DNA of 64,000 nt from Diaphorobacter aerolatus (GTDB lineage Bacteria; Pseudomonadota; Gammaproteobacteria; Burkholderiales; Burkholderiaceae_C). The stretch covers positions 2,418,001 to 2,482,000 of the forward strand of contig NZ_CP060783.1 of assembly GCF_014489535.1 (NCBI RefSeq), given 5' to 3'. This document shows positions 10,333 to 19,415 of the stretch, piece by piece. Position 1 is the stretch's first letter; every line of letters begins with the position of its first letter. A program made the position numbers and the translations under genes. The notes beneath the pieces were generated by a model. That model did not search any database. It was not told the origin of the DNA and saw nothing but the letters and a program-made list of their open reading frames with translations.

Positions 10333-13073
10333 ATGCCCGGCTCACCAGCATCGCCGCCGCCACGCTGATCGCGCTTGCGGGCGGCACCGCCGTGGCCGCG
10401 CCCGCCGCTGCGCCGGACACAGCACAGGCCGCGCTCAAAGGCCCGGTGTTCAAGCTCGCGAACCAGGCATTCGCCGCCTACAACGCCAAGCGCTATGCGC
10501 AGGCGGAGCAGCTCGCGCGCCGTGCCATCGCCATGCGTCCCGACGTGCTGCGTCTGCGCATGCTGCTGATCTACGCGCTGCAAAAGCAGGGCAAGAACGC
10601 CGAGGCGCTCGAAGCGGTGAACAATGCCCAAGCGGGCGGACTTCAATCGGACGAACTCACGCAGGCCAAAAGCAATCTGAAAGGCGGCGGCGGCGACGCT
10701 GGCGAGACGCAGAGCGCCGCATTCCGCCAAGGCTTTCCGATCGCCACCCAGGCCTTTGCGGATTACAACGCACAGCAATACGAATCGAGCGCCAAGCTCG
10801 CCGAACAGGCGCTGCGCATCGATCCCTCGCAGGGCACCTGGGCGCTGCTGTGGATCACCGCGCTCGAGGCGCAGAAGCAGTTGCAAGCCGCCATTGACGC
10901 GGCCGACACGGCGATTGCGCTGGGTACGCCCAACAGGCAGGATCTGGTTGCGCGCAAGCAGGCGCTCAGGAAATCGATGTCCGTCGCGCCCGCCGTTTCG
11001 GCCTATCAGGCACTGATTGCTTTCGATGGCGCGAAGGCCGTCGGCTTCGCACGTGAAGCCGTCGCGCTGTCGCCGGACACCCAGAGTCATCGACTGCTGC
11101 TGATGACCGCATTGCAGCTCAACCGCCAGATCGCCGACGGCGAGACCGCCGCGACCGAGGCCCTTCAGCAGGACGACGAGGACACCACGGCGCTTGTGAT
11201 GCGCGCCTATTTCCGCCAGTTTCAGGGCAAGACGGCGCTGGCCAACAAGGACTTCGACGAGGCCATTGCGCAGGACTGGCTGGAGGATGAACAGCGCGCC
11301 AGCCTGCGCCTGATCGCCGCCGATGCCGCACTCGTTGCTGGCGACTACGAGCGCGCAAAGACGCTGGTCGCGCCGCTTGACGCCAACGACAAGGCGGTTG
11401 CCGAGCGCCTGAAAAAGATCGCCAGCCGCGAACCCCCGCCGCAGGAAATCACCGCCGCGAGCTACCCGCCGCCCGCGCAGGATTGCCGCCTCACGCCCTA
11501 TGGTTCGGTGTGCGATCTCAGGCCCGCAGACGGTGCCAGCACCGCGAGCGCCAAGGCCTATGCCGCGTATGGCAAGCAGGACTATCAGGAGGCCATCATT
11601 CAGGCGCAGAAGGCGGTGGAGCAGTCCCCGGACAGCCCCGCCATGCACCGTCTGCTCACCGTCGCGCTGGCCGCTGGCAACACGCAGCAGCAGGAGCAGG
11701 CGATGCAGCGCATCGCCACCGAACTCGAGGCCACGCCCGACGACGCCGGTCTGCTCATGCAGCGCGCCTACATCCATCAGCGCAGAAAAGAGCCCGAACT
11801 CGCGCTCGAAGATTTCCGCGCCGCGCGCGCCACCGGCAAGGCACCTGCGCTCGCGATCCTCGACGAGGGCTACGCGCTCGCACGCACCGGTCGCAAGGCC
11901 GAGGCGGTCGCCACGCTCAAGCAGGCCATCGACCAGAGCGACACCAACGAACTCGAACTTGATCGCGGCCAGCGCTACAACACGCGCGGCGCGATCTCCG
12001 GGCTGTCCCGCGAATGGGGTGCATCGGTGTCCACGAGCTATCGCGGCGCGCGGCCCGCCGGTTCGGGGCTGAACGGAACACCGGTCACCACGGGATCGGA
12101 TTCGGTCTTCGGCATGGCCGACGTCTACTGGCGGCCGCCCGAATTTCTCAACAGCTCCACGCAGGTCTTCGAGGTCTATGGTCGCGTGATGAGCACGCTG
12201 CACGGCGGCTCGTCCACCACCGGCGAGCAGACCATCGTCGATCCCTGCACCGGTCGCCCGGCACCCATCAATGCGGCGAGAAACGATGGCGTGTCGGGTC
12301 TGCCGACCACCATCGGATCGCTGGGCCTGCGCTTCACTCCATCGACCGACTACGCGCTCACCTTCGGCCTCGAGCGGCGCTTTCTGCTGGGCTCGAATAC
12401 GCGGTCCGGCTCGATCACGCCCGCGTCTGCCGATCTGCGCTGCCAGCTCAGCGGTCGCGATCCGGCGCAACCGGGCGCGCCCGTCGTCGGCAATGCGCAG
12501 TCGATCCTGTTCGACGCCAACGCGAGCAGCGGCGGCTGGCTGGCCTATGCCACCTACGGCTTCTATCACGGCACGGGCCTGCGTTTTGACGTGCCGAGCT
12601 GGTTCACCGTGGAAGGCTACGTGCAGGGCGGCTACTACCGCGAAGACCTGTCCGCCGACTTCTGGATGCGCGACCAGAACACCGGCGCGAACGGAGAACG
12701 CCAGCGCGGCAAGTATCGCCGCGACCAATGGTTTGCCAATGCCGAAGCACGCGCGGGCCGGAGCTTTCGCATCGACGCAGTGAGCGATCGCCTGATGCTG
12801 TTTCCGCACCTCGTGCTGGCCCTGGACTACCAGCGCCAGAACTACCGCGCACACGTTCCCGGATTCGACGAAACCGTGCGCGTGCTCGGCAACGGATCGA
12901 CCTGGTCGGCGGGCGGAGGCGCTGGCATGAGCGTGCGCTACGCATTCCGCGAGGACCGCTACCACGCGCCGCGCTCCTATGTCGACTGGACAGTGCAGTA
13001 CCGCACCAACCTGGGCGGCGGCGAGGCCGACCGCGCCAAGGGCTGGTTCATGAGCCTCTCGATGTGGTACTGA
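10329..13073 (+). CDS. nfrA: NfrA-like outer-membrane TPR protein, glycan exporter
   Basis: 914 residues; the start overlaps the NfrB stop (ATGA). A cleavable signal (MNARLTSIAAATLIALAGG, then AVAA) leads into about 530 residues of TPR-like helical repeats (for example FAAYNAKRYAQAEQLARRAI, AYGKQDYQEAIIQAQKAVEQ). The C-terminal third (from about residue 550) is rich in aromatic beta strands and ends in MSLSMWY, an outer-membrane-barrel type C-terminus with a terminal aromatic residue. This matches NfrA (phage N4 adsorption protein A), the outer-membrane partner of NfrB. It should form the exit route for the polymer, as BcsC, PgaA and AlgK/AlgE do in other systems. Confidence 0.82.
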   Translation: MNARLTSIAAATLIALAGGTAVAAPAAAPDTAQAALKGPVFKLANQAFAAYNAKRYAQAEQLARRAIAMRPDVLRLRMLLIYALQKQGKNAEALEAVNNAQAGGLQSDELTQAKSNLKGGGGDAGETQSAAFRQGFPIATQAFADYNAQQYESSAKLAEQALRIDPSQGTWALLWITALEAQKQLQAAIDAADTAIALGTPNRQDLVARKQALRKSMSVAPAVSAYQALIAFDGAKAVGFAREAVALSPDTQSHRLLLMTALQLNRQIADGETAATEALQQDDEDTTALVMRAYFRQFQGKTALANKDFDEAIAQDWLEDEQRASLRLIAADAALVAGDYERAKTLVAPLDANDKAVAERLKKIASREPPPQEITAASYPPPAQDCRLTPYGSVCDLRPADGASTASAKAYAAYGKQDYQEAIIQAQKAVEQSPDSPAMHRLLTVALAAGNTQQQEQAMQRIATELEATPDDAGLLMQRAYIHQRRKEPELALEDFRAARATGKAPALAILDEGYALARTGRKAEAVATLKQAIDQSDTNELELDRGQRYNTRGAISGLSREWGASVSTSYRGARPAGSGLNGTPVTTGSDSVFGMADVYWRPPEFLNSSTQVFEVYGRVMSTLHGGSSTTGEQTIVDPCTGRPAPINAARNDGVSGLPTTIGSLGLRFTPSTDYALTFGLERRFLLGSNTRSGSITPASADLRCQLSGRDPAQPGAPVVGNAQSILFDANASSGGWLAYATYGFYHGTGLRFDVPSWFTVEGYVQGGYYREDLSADFWMRDQNTGANGERQRGKYRRDQWFANAEARAGRSFRIDAVSDRLMLFPHLVLALDYQRQNYRAHVPGFDETVRVLGNGSTWSAGGGAGMSVRYAFREDRYHAPRSYVDWTVQYRTNLGGGEADRAKGWFMSLSMWY

Positions 13074-13134
13074 GCTCAGCCACCCAACACCCGGAAATGG
13101 ATCACAGGAATTTCACCCGTTCGAGGAGTCAGAG

Positions 13135-14166
13135 ATGAAAACGTTGCCCCCTACCGAAGCCGCCTTCCCACTGCCATGCACACGGCGCCGTGCGATGCAA
13201 TGGGCCGGTGCCGCCGTCAGCCTGCTCGCCAGCGCGCGCAGTGGCTGGGCGCAGGACAATGGTTCGTCGCTGGTCATCAAGGGCAAGGACGGCTGGCTGT
13301 TCGCGGGCTGGGGCAGCCTGACGCAGGTGGACGCGAGCGGCATCGACCGCAACGTCAAACTGATCGAGCGCGCGCACCAACTGCTCAAGGAAGCGGGCAT
13401 CGAACTGGTTGTGCTGCTGTTGCCCGACAAGGTGCATTTCTACAGCGACAAGCTGCCCGAGAGCACGACCATCAGCCCCGCGGTGCAGCAGCGCTACGCG
13501 CTCATTCTCGACAAGCTGCGGGGCGCCGGCATCGCCAGCTTCGATGATCTGGCCGTCATGAAGAAGGTCAGTGCCAGCGGCGCGAACGTGTTCTATCGCA
13601 CGGACCAGCACTGGACACTGGAGGCCGCCGATGCCACCGCCCAGGGCACGGCCGATCTGATCCGCAAGGTCAAGCCGGAACTGGCGGGCAACCCAGGCTC
13701 GGGCACGCCGCTCGGCGCGCTCACCAAGGAGCGCCGCTATGGCGATCTCGCCGAGCTGTTCCTCTCGCCCGACGAGAAAAAGCAGGTCGGGCGCGAGATC
13801 TACACCGTGCGCCGTCAGGCCGAGTGACAAAGCCTGCTCGACGATGCACCGGCGCCGGTACACGTCACCGGCCACAGCATGGTCCAGCCGTATTTCGGCT
13901 TTCCCCAAAAGCTCTCCAGCCTGCTCGACCGGCCCGTGTCGCTGAACTGGAAACCCGGCAATATCGGTCCGTGGGTGATGCTGCTCGAATACCTTGAATC
14001 GCCCGCGTTCAAACAGCACAAGCCGCAGGTGCTGGTGTGGCAGATGTTCGAGCCGAGCTTCAATCAGGGACCCGACGCCGCAGGCCTGTGGGACAGCGCA
14101 TCCGTGATGCCCGCGGACACCTGGACGCAGCGCATCACCCGCGCGCTCGGGGGCACGACGTCATGA
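13135..14166 (+). CDS. AlgJ/AlgX-like SGNH-fold acyltransferase, interrupted by an in-frame TGA at 13825
   Basis: A periplasmic enzyme type that transfers acyl groups to a secreted polysaccharide. A twin-arginine-containing leader (RRRAMQWAGAAVSLLASARSG) is followed by the usual N-terminal KGKDGWLFAG and the D-x-H motif in YRTDQHW. At codon 231 a TGA interrupts the frame; the same frame then continues without a break to 14166 through GHSMVQPYFGF, which holds the expected nucleophile serine (about residue 248), and VLVWQMFEPSF. Full length would be 343 residues. The simplest reading is TGG to TGA (Trp to stop), by mutation or sequencing error; a truncated product would lack the nucleophile. 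The stop overlaps the next start. Confidence 0.78.
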
Positions 14167-15317
14167 ACCCGCGCGACGCCAAGCCCGCATCCACCGACGC
14201 GCCCGCGCCGAGTCATCGCACCAGCGCCATCGTGTGGATGGTGTTGCTGGTCGCGGGACTGGTGGTGGGACTGTGGTCGCTCAGCCATGTGCAACTCCGG
14301 CCCGAGAAGACAACGCGCGACGCGTGGCTGAACGGCAGTGCGGAGACGGCCATCAATCAGTCGCTGCGCCTGCCGGGTCAAAGCTGGATCGAGATGGCCA
14401 GCGCCGCCGCGCGCTATCGCCTGCTTGGTGATCTGGGAGAGAAGGTGGTGCTCGGCTGCCCGCAGTGGATGTTCTATCACGACGGCCTGCGCGTGCAGCC
14501 CGGCGCGGCGTCCGATGTCGTGAGCCAGCGCCTGCAGTTGATTGCGCATTGGCGCAGGCAGTTGCAGTCGCACAAGGTGCAGATGCTGGTGGTCGCCGTG
14601 CCCGACAAGGCGCGCGTGGAAAACGAACATCTGTGCGGTCGCACGATGACGGCGTCCCTGCATGCACGCTACGACCAGTTGCGCCGAACTCTGGCCGCAG
14701 ATGCGATCCCGTTCGTCGATCTACGCAGCGTGCTCGAAGCGCAACCAGAAGACATGTATTTCCGCACCGACGTGCACATGAATCCGGCAGGTGCCAGGCG
14801 CGCGGCGCAGGCCGTTGCCGCGGGCGCGCTGGCGCTGCTTGGCGCGCGCGGTGATCAGCGCTTCGACATTTCCGCGCCCACGCCGCCCGAGGCGCGCATG
14901 GGCGATCTGCTGGTGCTCTCCGGCCTCAAGGATGCGCCCGAGGGCTGGCGGCCCGAGATCGAGCACGTCGCGGCCCAGACCATCACGCCCGTGCGCAGCG
15001 GCGGCCTGCTCGACGATACGCCGCCCGTCGAGGTGTTGCTTGCGGGCAGCTCCAACGGCCTGCGCAGCAACTTCGCCGAATGGCTGGGCCACGATCTGGG
15101 GCGCGAGGTGTGGAACCTCAGCATGGATGGTGGCCAGTTCTCCGGTGCGATGCTCAAGGCGTTGGCGCAGGCGGAACGCTGGCCGCAAAGCCTGCGGCTG
15201 GTGATCTGGGAGTTCTCCGAAAACACCATGTCACTGCCGCTGACCGAAGACGAGAAGAACACCCTCAGGCAGATCACGGCACCCGTTCTCGCGTCCGCCA
15301 ACACCGCCCTCCGTTAG
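14163..15317 (+). CDS. AlgJ/AlgX-like SGNH-fold acyltransferase, second copy
   Basis: 384 residues, start overlapping the preceding stop (ATGA). One N-terminal membrane anchor (about residues 20-42, IVWMVLLVAGLVVGLWSL) puts the catalytic domain in the periplasm. It has the D-x-H motif in FRTDVHMNPAG and a serine motif in LLAGSSNGLRSNF, then VWNLSMDGGQFSG and LVIWEFSENT, the pattern of AlgJ/DltD-type proteins. It is intact, unlike its upstream paralogue, and could supply the activity alone. It probably receives an acyl group from the MBOAT channel protein encoded next. Confidence 0.8.
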   Translation: MNPRDAKPASTDAPAPSHRTSAIVWMVLLVAGLVVGLWSLSHVQLRPEKTTRDAWLNGSAETAINQSLRLPGQSWIEMASAAARYRLLGDLGEKVVLGCPQWMFYHDGLRVQPGAASDVVSQRLQLIAHWRRQLQSHKVQMLVVAVPDKARVENEHLCGRTMTASLHARYDQLRRTLAADAIPFVDLRSVLEAQPEDMYFRTDVHMNPAGARRAAQAVAAGALALLGARGDQRFDISAPTPPEARMGDLLVLSGLKDAPEGWRPEIEHVAAQTITPVRSGGLLDDTPPVEVLLAGSSNGLRSNFAEWLGHDLGREVWNLSMDGGQFSGAMLKALAQAERWPQSLRLVIWEFSENTMSLPLTEDEKNTLRQITAPVLASANTALR

Positions 15318-15323
15318 CGCACC

Positions 15324-16904
15324 ATGCTGTTCAATTCCTACCTCTTTCTGCTGCTGTTCCTACCCATCGCGCTCATGGGCTACTACGCGGCGGGCCGCAT
15401 CAGCCTTCGGCTGGCGGCGTTCTGGCTGTGCGTGTCCTCGTTCATCTTCTACGGCTGGTGGAACCCGCAGTTCGTTGCACTGCTTGCGTGCTCGATCCTG
15501 TTCAACTACGTCATCGGCCTGCTGATCCTGCACTTTGCGGGTTCACCGCGCAGGCAGTTGCTGGTCACCAGCGTGGGCGTGATCGTCGATCTGGTGGTGC
15601 TCTTTCACTACAAGTATTTCGCTGCGCTGTTCAATTTCCTCAGCGACTGGGGCCTTGCGCATGGCGCGATGGACACGCTGATCCTGCCGCTCGGAATCTC
15701 TTTCTTCACGTTCACGCAGATCGGATTTCTGCTCGATTGCCGCAGCGGCCTCGTCAAGGAAAAGGGCTTTCTGAGCTATGTGCTGTTCGTGACCTTCTTC
15801 CCGCACCTGATCGCTGGCCCGATCCTGCACCACAAGGAGATGATTCCGCAGTTTGCCGATCCGGCCAACTACCGGTTCAAGGCCGAAAACCTGTCGATTG
15901 GCGGCGTGCTGTTCGTCATCGGCCTCGCCAAGAAGGTGCTTCTCGCGGACGGCATCGCGCCCTATGCCGATGCGGGATTTGCCTCGCCCGATGATTTGCA
16001 GTTCTGGGGTTCATGGGCCACGAGCCTGAGCTATGCACTGCAGATCTACTTCGATTTTTCGGGCTACTCCGACATGGCGCTCGGCCTCGCGAAGATGTTT
16101 GGCATCGCGTTTCCGCTCAACTTCAACTCCCCCTACAAGGCCGCGAGCATCGTTGATTTCTGGGCGCGCTGGCACATCACGCTCACGCGCTATCTGACCT
16201 CGTATCTGTACTATCCGGTCGCGATGGCAATCTCGCGCGCCCGCGAGAAGCGCGGCATGACGGTGGGCTCGGGCGCAGCCAGATCACCGGGCGGTTTCGC
16301 GGCCACCATCATCGTGCCGACGCTGTTCACCATGGGACTCGCAGGCGTCTGGCACGGCGCGGGCATGCAGTACCTGGTGTTCGGCATCTGGCACGGCCTG
16401 TGCCTGTCGATCAATCATGGCTGGCGCATCTTCGTCGTCGGCAAGAAGCCCGCAGCGCAGCGTCACACCAGCCTTGCCACGCAGATCGCCTGCGTGCTGA
16501 TCACCTTCGCCGCCGTGCTCATCGGCCAGGCGTTCTTCCGCGCGGACGGCATGCCCAAGGCCTGGTCACTGATCGAGGGCATGTTTGGAATGCGCGGCTT
16601 CGAGAGCCTGGAGTCGCTCTCCTACGCCATCGGTCTGCCGCCGGGCGATGCGTGGCGGCTCCTGATCGGCCACCACATGCAGGGCGTCTACATCGCGTTG
16701 CTGCTCTCTATCGCGTGGTTCACGCCGAACGCGCACCAGATTCTGGGCCGCTACTCGCCCGCGCTGTTCAAGACGCTCAAGAACCCCATTGCAGGCCTGA
16801 GCTGGCGGCCAAGCATCGGCTGGATGCTCGTGACCCTGCTGCTGCTCGCGCTGTGCGTTGCCAACGTCCACAAGGAAACGCGTTTCCTTTACTTTCAGTT
16901 CTGA
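15324..16904 (+). CDS. MBOAT-family membrane acyltransferase (AlgI/DltB-like)
   Basis: 526 residues with about ten membrane helices, starting MLFNSYLFLLLFLPIALMGYY, the usual AlgI-type N-terminus. Family hallmarks are WNPQFVALL, the cytoplasmic re-entrant region FFPHLIAGPILHHKEM, YFDFSGYSDMALGLAKMFGI, WHITLTRYL and the catalytic-histidine segment GVWHGAGMQYLVFGIWHG. AlgI-like proteins use acetyl donors, while DltB-like proteins take an acyl group from a carrier protein; a carrier protein and a ligase follow here, which favours a DltB-like mechanism. It lies 6 bp after the SGNH gene and is co-transcribed. Confidence 0.93.
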   Translation: MLFNSYLFLLLFLPIALMGYYAAGRISLRLAAFWLCVSSFIFYGWWNPQFVALLACSILFNYVIGLLILHFAGSPRRQLLVTSVGVIVDLVVLFHYKYFAALFNFLSDWGLAHGAMDTLILPLGISFFTFTQIGFLLDCRSGLVKEKGFLSYVLFVTFFPHLIAGPILHHKEMIPQFADPANYRFKAENLSIGGVLFVIGLAKKVLLADGIAPYADAGFASPDDLQFWGSWATSLSYALQIYFDFSGYSDMALGLAKMFGIAFPLNFNSPYKAASIVDFWARWHITLTRYLTSYLYYPVAMAISRAREKRGMTVGSGAARSPGGFAATIIVPTLFTMGLAGVWHGAGMQYLVFGIWHGLCLSINHGWRIFVVGKKPAAQRHTSLATQIACVLITFAAVLIGQAFFRADGMPKAWSLIEGMFGMRGFESLESLSYAIGLPPGDAWRLLIGHHMQGVYIALLLSIAWFTPNAHQILGRYSPALFKTLKNPIAGLSWRPSIGWMLVTLLLLALCVANVHKETRFLYFQF

Positions 16905-16935
16905 ACCAACCCGTTGTTTGAAATAGGAGATCATC

Positions 16936-17175
16936 ATGAGCATGAACGAAATTGAATCCAGGGCCGCTTCGCTGATCGAGGGGATCATCATGACGCCGGT
17001 CGACGCCGACACGCTGCTGATCGATTCGGGCCTCGTCGATTCGCTGTCTGCGGTCGACGTCACGCTCGCCGTCGAGCGCGAATTCGGCGTGAAGATTCCG
17101 CCCTCGGAAATCGACGTGCATCTGCAATCGGTGCAGACGCTCGCGCAATACATACAGGCCCGCGCACAGGTGTGA
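16936..17175 (+). CDS. Acyl/aminoacyl carrier protein (DltC-like)
   Basis: 79 residues, ATG preceded at six bases by AGGAG. The phosphopantetheine attachment serine is S36 in GLVDSLSAVD. The protein is acidic and helical, consistent with a stand-alone carrier. Placed between an MBOAT protein and an adenylating ligase, it most likely carries the activated acyl or aminoacyl group to the membrane transferase, as DltC does for D-alanine in Gram-positive bacteria. It is not the fatty-acid AcpP (no DSLDTVE signature, different context). Confidence 0.88.
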   Translation: MSMNEIESRAASLIEGIIMTPVDADTLLIDSGLVDSLSAVDVTLAVEREFGVKIPPSEIDVHLQSVQTLAQYIQARAQV

Positions 17176-17247
17176 CGACGGGTTCGCCGACAAGGGCGAC
17201 ACCAGCGGTTGCCGCCGAGTTGCGGCGCCCCGCGCAAGGAGACTGAC

Positions 17248-18744
17248 ATGCGGTTTGACTTCGACCTATTCGAGTTCCTCGAACTCTCCGAGAACCCGCG
17301 CGACGCGGCGATTCACGATGCCAGCGGCGAGCTGAGCTGGCAGGCCCTGCGCACGGCCGTGGACGTCTGGATGATCGCCGCCCTCGAAGCCGGCGCGCAC
17401 GCCGATCTGCCGCTCGTGATCACTGGCCACAAGGAGGCCGACTTCGTCGTCGCGATGCTCGGCTGTCTGCGTCTTGGCGTGCCGTTCGTGCCGATTGACG
17501 TGATCAACCCGCAGGCACGTGCGGAGCGCATCACCGAACTGGTGAATGCCTCACTGGTCTACGACACGCAGAAAAAACGCTTTCTGCCCACCGGCCACGA
17601 GCCTCTGGAGCTGGAGGAAAAGGGCGTGGCCTACATCATGTTCACGTCGGGCAGCACGGGCGATCCGAAGGGCGTGCAGATCGGACGCGAGAGCATGGGC
17701 CTGTTTGCGAGCTGGATCCGCGATTGCCTGAACCTCGGCGAGGCGCCGGTGTTCATGGACCAGATGTTGTTCAGCTTCGATTTCTCGCTGTTCAACTGGG
17801 TGGGCGCGCTCGCCTGCGGCGGTGCCGTGGCGCTTTGCGCGCGCGAGACCATCGAGGACGATGCCGCGTTCGCTGCCTATCTGGCCCACACGCGCGTGTC
17901 GGTCTGGGCTTCGACGCCCTCGTTCGTGCGCCAGCAGATGCTCGGCGCGAGTTTCAACGCGACGCATCTGCCCGATCTGAAGGCCTTCGTGTTCGGCGCG
18001 GAATCGCTCACACCGACCATGGCCGAAGCACTCTGGGAGCGCTTTCCCGAAGTGCGCATCATCAATTCCTACGGCCCGACCGAGGCCACCTGCTCGACCA
18101 CCTGGGTGGAGATCGATGCGGCCCTGCGCGAGAGCGCGCCGCTGCCGTTTCCGATTGGCCGCGCCAAGCCCTATGCGGACGTGTTCATCGACAACGGCGA
18201 GATCTGCATCGCGGGCGATCATGTGATGCGCGGGTATCTGAATCGCCCCGATCTCAACGAAACGCGCATGTTCACGCGCGAGGGAAAACGCGGCTATCGC
18301 TCGGGCGACGTCGGCGACATCGACGCGCAAGGCCTGGTCACCTTCCGTGGTCGGCGCGACGATCAGATCAAGATGCACGGCTACCGCATCGAGCTTGCCG
18401 AAGTCGATGCCGCGCTCGCGCTCCTGCCGGGCGTGCGCGCCGGTGCGGCCATCGCGCTCAGGCGGCCCGACGGCGTGATCGTGCGCATGATCGGCTTCGT
18501 CGAGCCGGATCATGGCGGGCCGGCCGGCCTGCATCCGCCGTACACCGAAATCAAGAACTGGAAGACCATCCTCGCGCAGCGCGTGCCGCCGTACATGGTG
18601 CCCTCGGAACTGTTCGTGTGCCACGGCTTACCGATCACGCAGACCGAGAAGGTCGACCGCAAGAAGCTCGAACAGATGTACCGCGAAAGCCGCACCGCCG
18701 GGTCTGCGACGCGGCCCGCGCCACTGACAGGACAAGCCGCATGA
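17248..18744 (+). CDS. DltA-like carrier-protein ligase (AMP-forming)
   Basis: 498 residues from ATG 17248 (AAGGAG six bases upstream). Adenylation-domain motifs are clear: A3 FTSGSTGDPKG, SVWASTPSFVRQQML, A5 NSYGPTEAT, A7 YRSGDVGD, A8 GRRDDQIKMHGYRIEL and A10 KVDRKKL. The stretch from A4 to A5 resembles D-alanine-carrier ligase DltA more than acyl-CoA synthetases, and the length equals that of DltA (about 500). It should activate a small (amino) acid with ATP and load it on the carrier protein encoded just upstream. The actual substrate cannot be read from the sequence; D-alanine is the first guess. Confidence 0.85.
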   Translation: MRFDFDLFEFLELSENPRDAAIHDASGELSWQALRTAVDVWMIAALEAGAHADLPLVITGHKEADFVVAMLGCLRLGVPFVPIDVINPQARAERITELVNASLVYDTQKKRFLPTGHEPLELEEKGVAYIMFTSGSTGDPKGVQIGRESMGLFASWIRDCLNLGEAPVFMDQMLFSFDFSLFNWVGALACGGAVALCARETIEDDAAFAAYLAHTRVSVWASTPSFVRQQMLGASFNATHLPDLKAFVFGAESLTPTMAEALWERFPEVRIINSYGPTEATCSTTWVEIDAALRESAPLPFPIGRAKPYADVFIDNGEICIAGDHVMRGYLNRPDLNETRMFTREGKRGYRSGDVGDIDAQGLVTFRGRRDDQIKMHGYRIELAEVDAALALLPGVRAGAAIALRRPDGVIVRMIGFVEPDHGGPAGLHPPYTEIKNWKTILAQRVPPYMVPSELFVCHGLPITQTEKVDRKKLEQMYRESRTAGSATRPAPLTGQAA

Positions 18745-19415
18745 AACACCTCCCGCCACTCGCACTTTCACTGCTCGCCCTGGCACTCGCATCGAGCGCA
18801 CATGCCGAAGGCGCGTTCGCACAACTCTACGCCGCAAGACCGCCCGCAGGCTCTTCGTTCGTGCGCGTGCTCAACCCGCATGCCGAGCCCCTGCGGGTGA
18901 AGATCGGCAACGGTCCCGAGCAGACGCTCACGGGCAACACGGTCGCGTCGAGCTACGCCATCGTGAAGGGCCAGACCGACTTCACCGTCACGCTCAATGG
19001 CCGTGCAGGTCCGCCGATGAAGGTCGCGCCGGACAGCTTCACCTCGCTGCTGCCAACGGCCTCCAACGATCCCGCGCAGCTCAAGGCACTCGACGATTCC
19101 GCCGGGGCGACGCAGGACGCGCTGAAGGCCGGACTGCGCTTCTACAACCTGAGCAGCGATTGCACCGCTGGCAAGGTGGGCATCTCGCCAGCGGGCACGC
19201 CGCTGTTCGCGCCGGTGGCCTATGGCGCGTCCGCAGCACGCGCCATCAATCCGGTGAAGGCCACGCTCGTGGGAAGTTGCGGTGCGGTCAACACGGCCAC
19301 GCTTGACCTGCCCGCACTCCAGCCCGGCGAACACTTCAGCATGTTCCTGACGGGCAGCGCCGCGAAACCGGCTCTCAAGGGCCAGCGCAGCGCCACGGAC
19401 GGATACAAGCCTTGA
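18741..19415 (+). CDS. AlgF-like periplasmic polysaccharide acylation protein
   Basis: 224 residues, start overlapping the ligase stop (ATGA). A clear signal peptide (MKHLPPLALSLLALALASS, then AHA) is followed by a beta-rich domain starting FAQLYAARPPAGSSFVRVLNPHAEPLRVKI, which resembles AlgF, the alginate acetylation accessory protein. A second beta domain starts near residue 110 (GLRFYNLSSDCTAGKVGI). AlgF-type proteins work in the periplasm with the MBOAT and SGNH proteins, probably as an adaptor. Its presence next to Dlt-type ligase and carrier genes makes the module a hybrid of the Alg and Dlt types. Confidence 0.72.
   Translation: MKHLPPLALSLLALALASSAHAEGAFAQLYAARPPAGSSFVRVLNPHAEPLRVKIGNGPEQTLTGNTVASSYAIVKGQTDFTVTLNGRAGPPMKVAPDSFTSLLPTASNDPAQLKALDDSAGATQDALKAGLRFYNLSSDCTAGKVGISPAGTPLFAPVAYGASAARAINPVKATLVGSCGAVNTATLDLPALQPGEHFSMFLTGSAAKPALKGQRSATDGYKP

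Noticed and set aside
10278..12965. An 895-codon minus-strand open frame opposite nfrA
   Set aside because: Composition typical of antisense frames in GC-rich DNA, no motifs; the plus-strand gene has a signal peptide, TPRs and coupled start.
13825..13827. TGA as a selenocysteine codon
   Set aside because: The family has no Cys/Sec at this place, and I see no SECIS-like hairpin immediately after it; a Trp-to-stop change is simpler.
16936..17175. Fatty-acid acyl carrier protein AcpP
   Set aside because: Lacks the AcpP DSLDTVE signature and sits between MBOAT and ligase genes rather than in a fab cluster.
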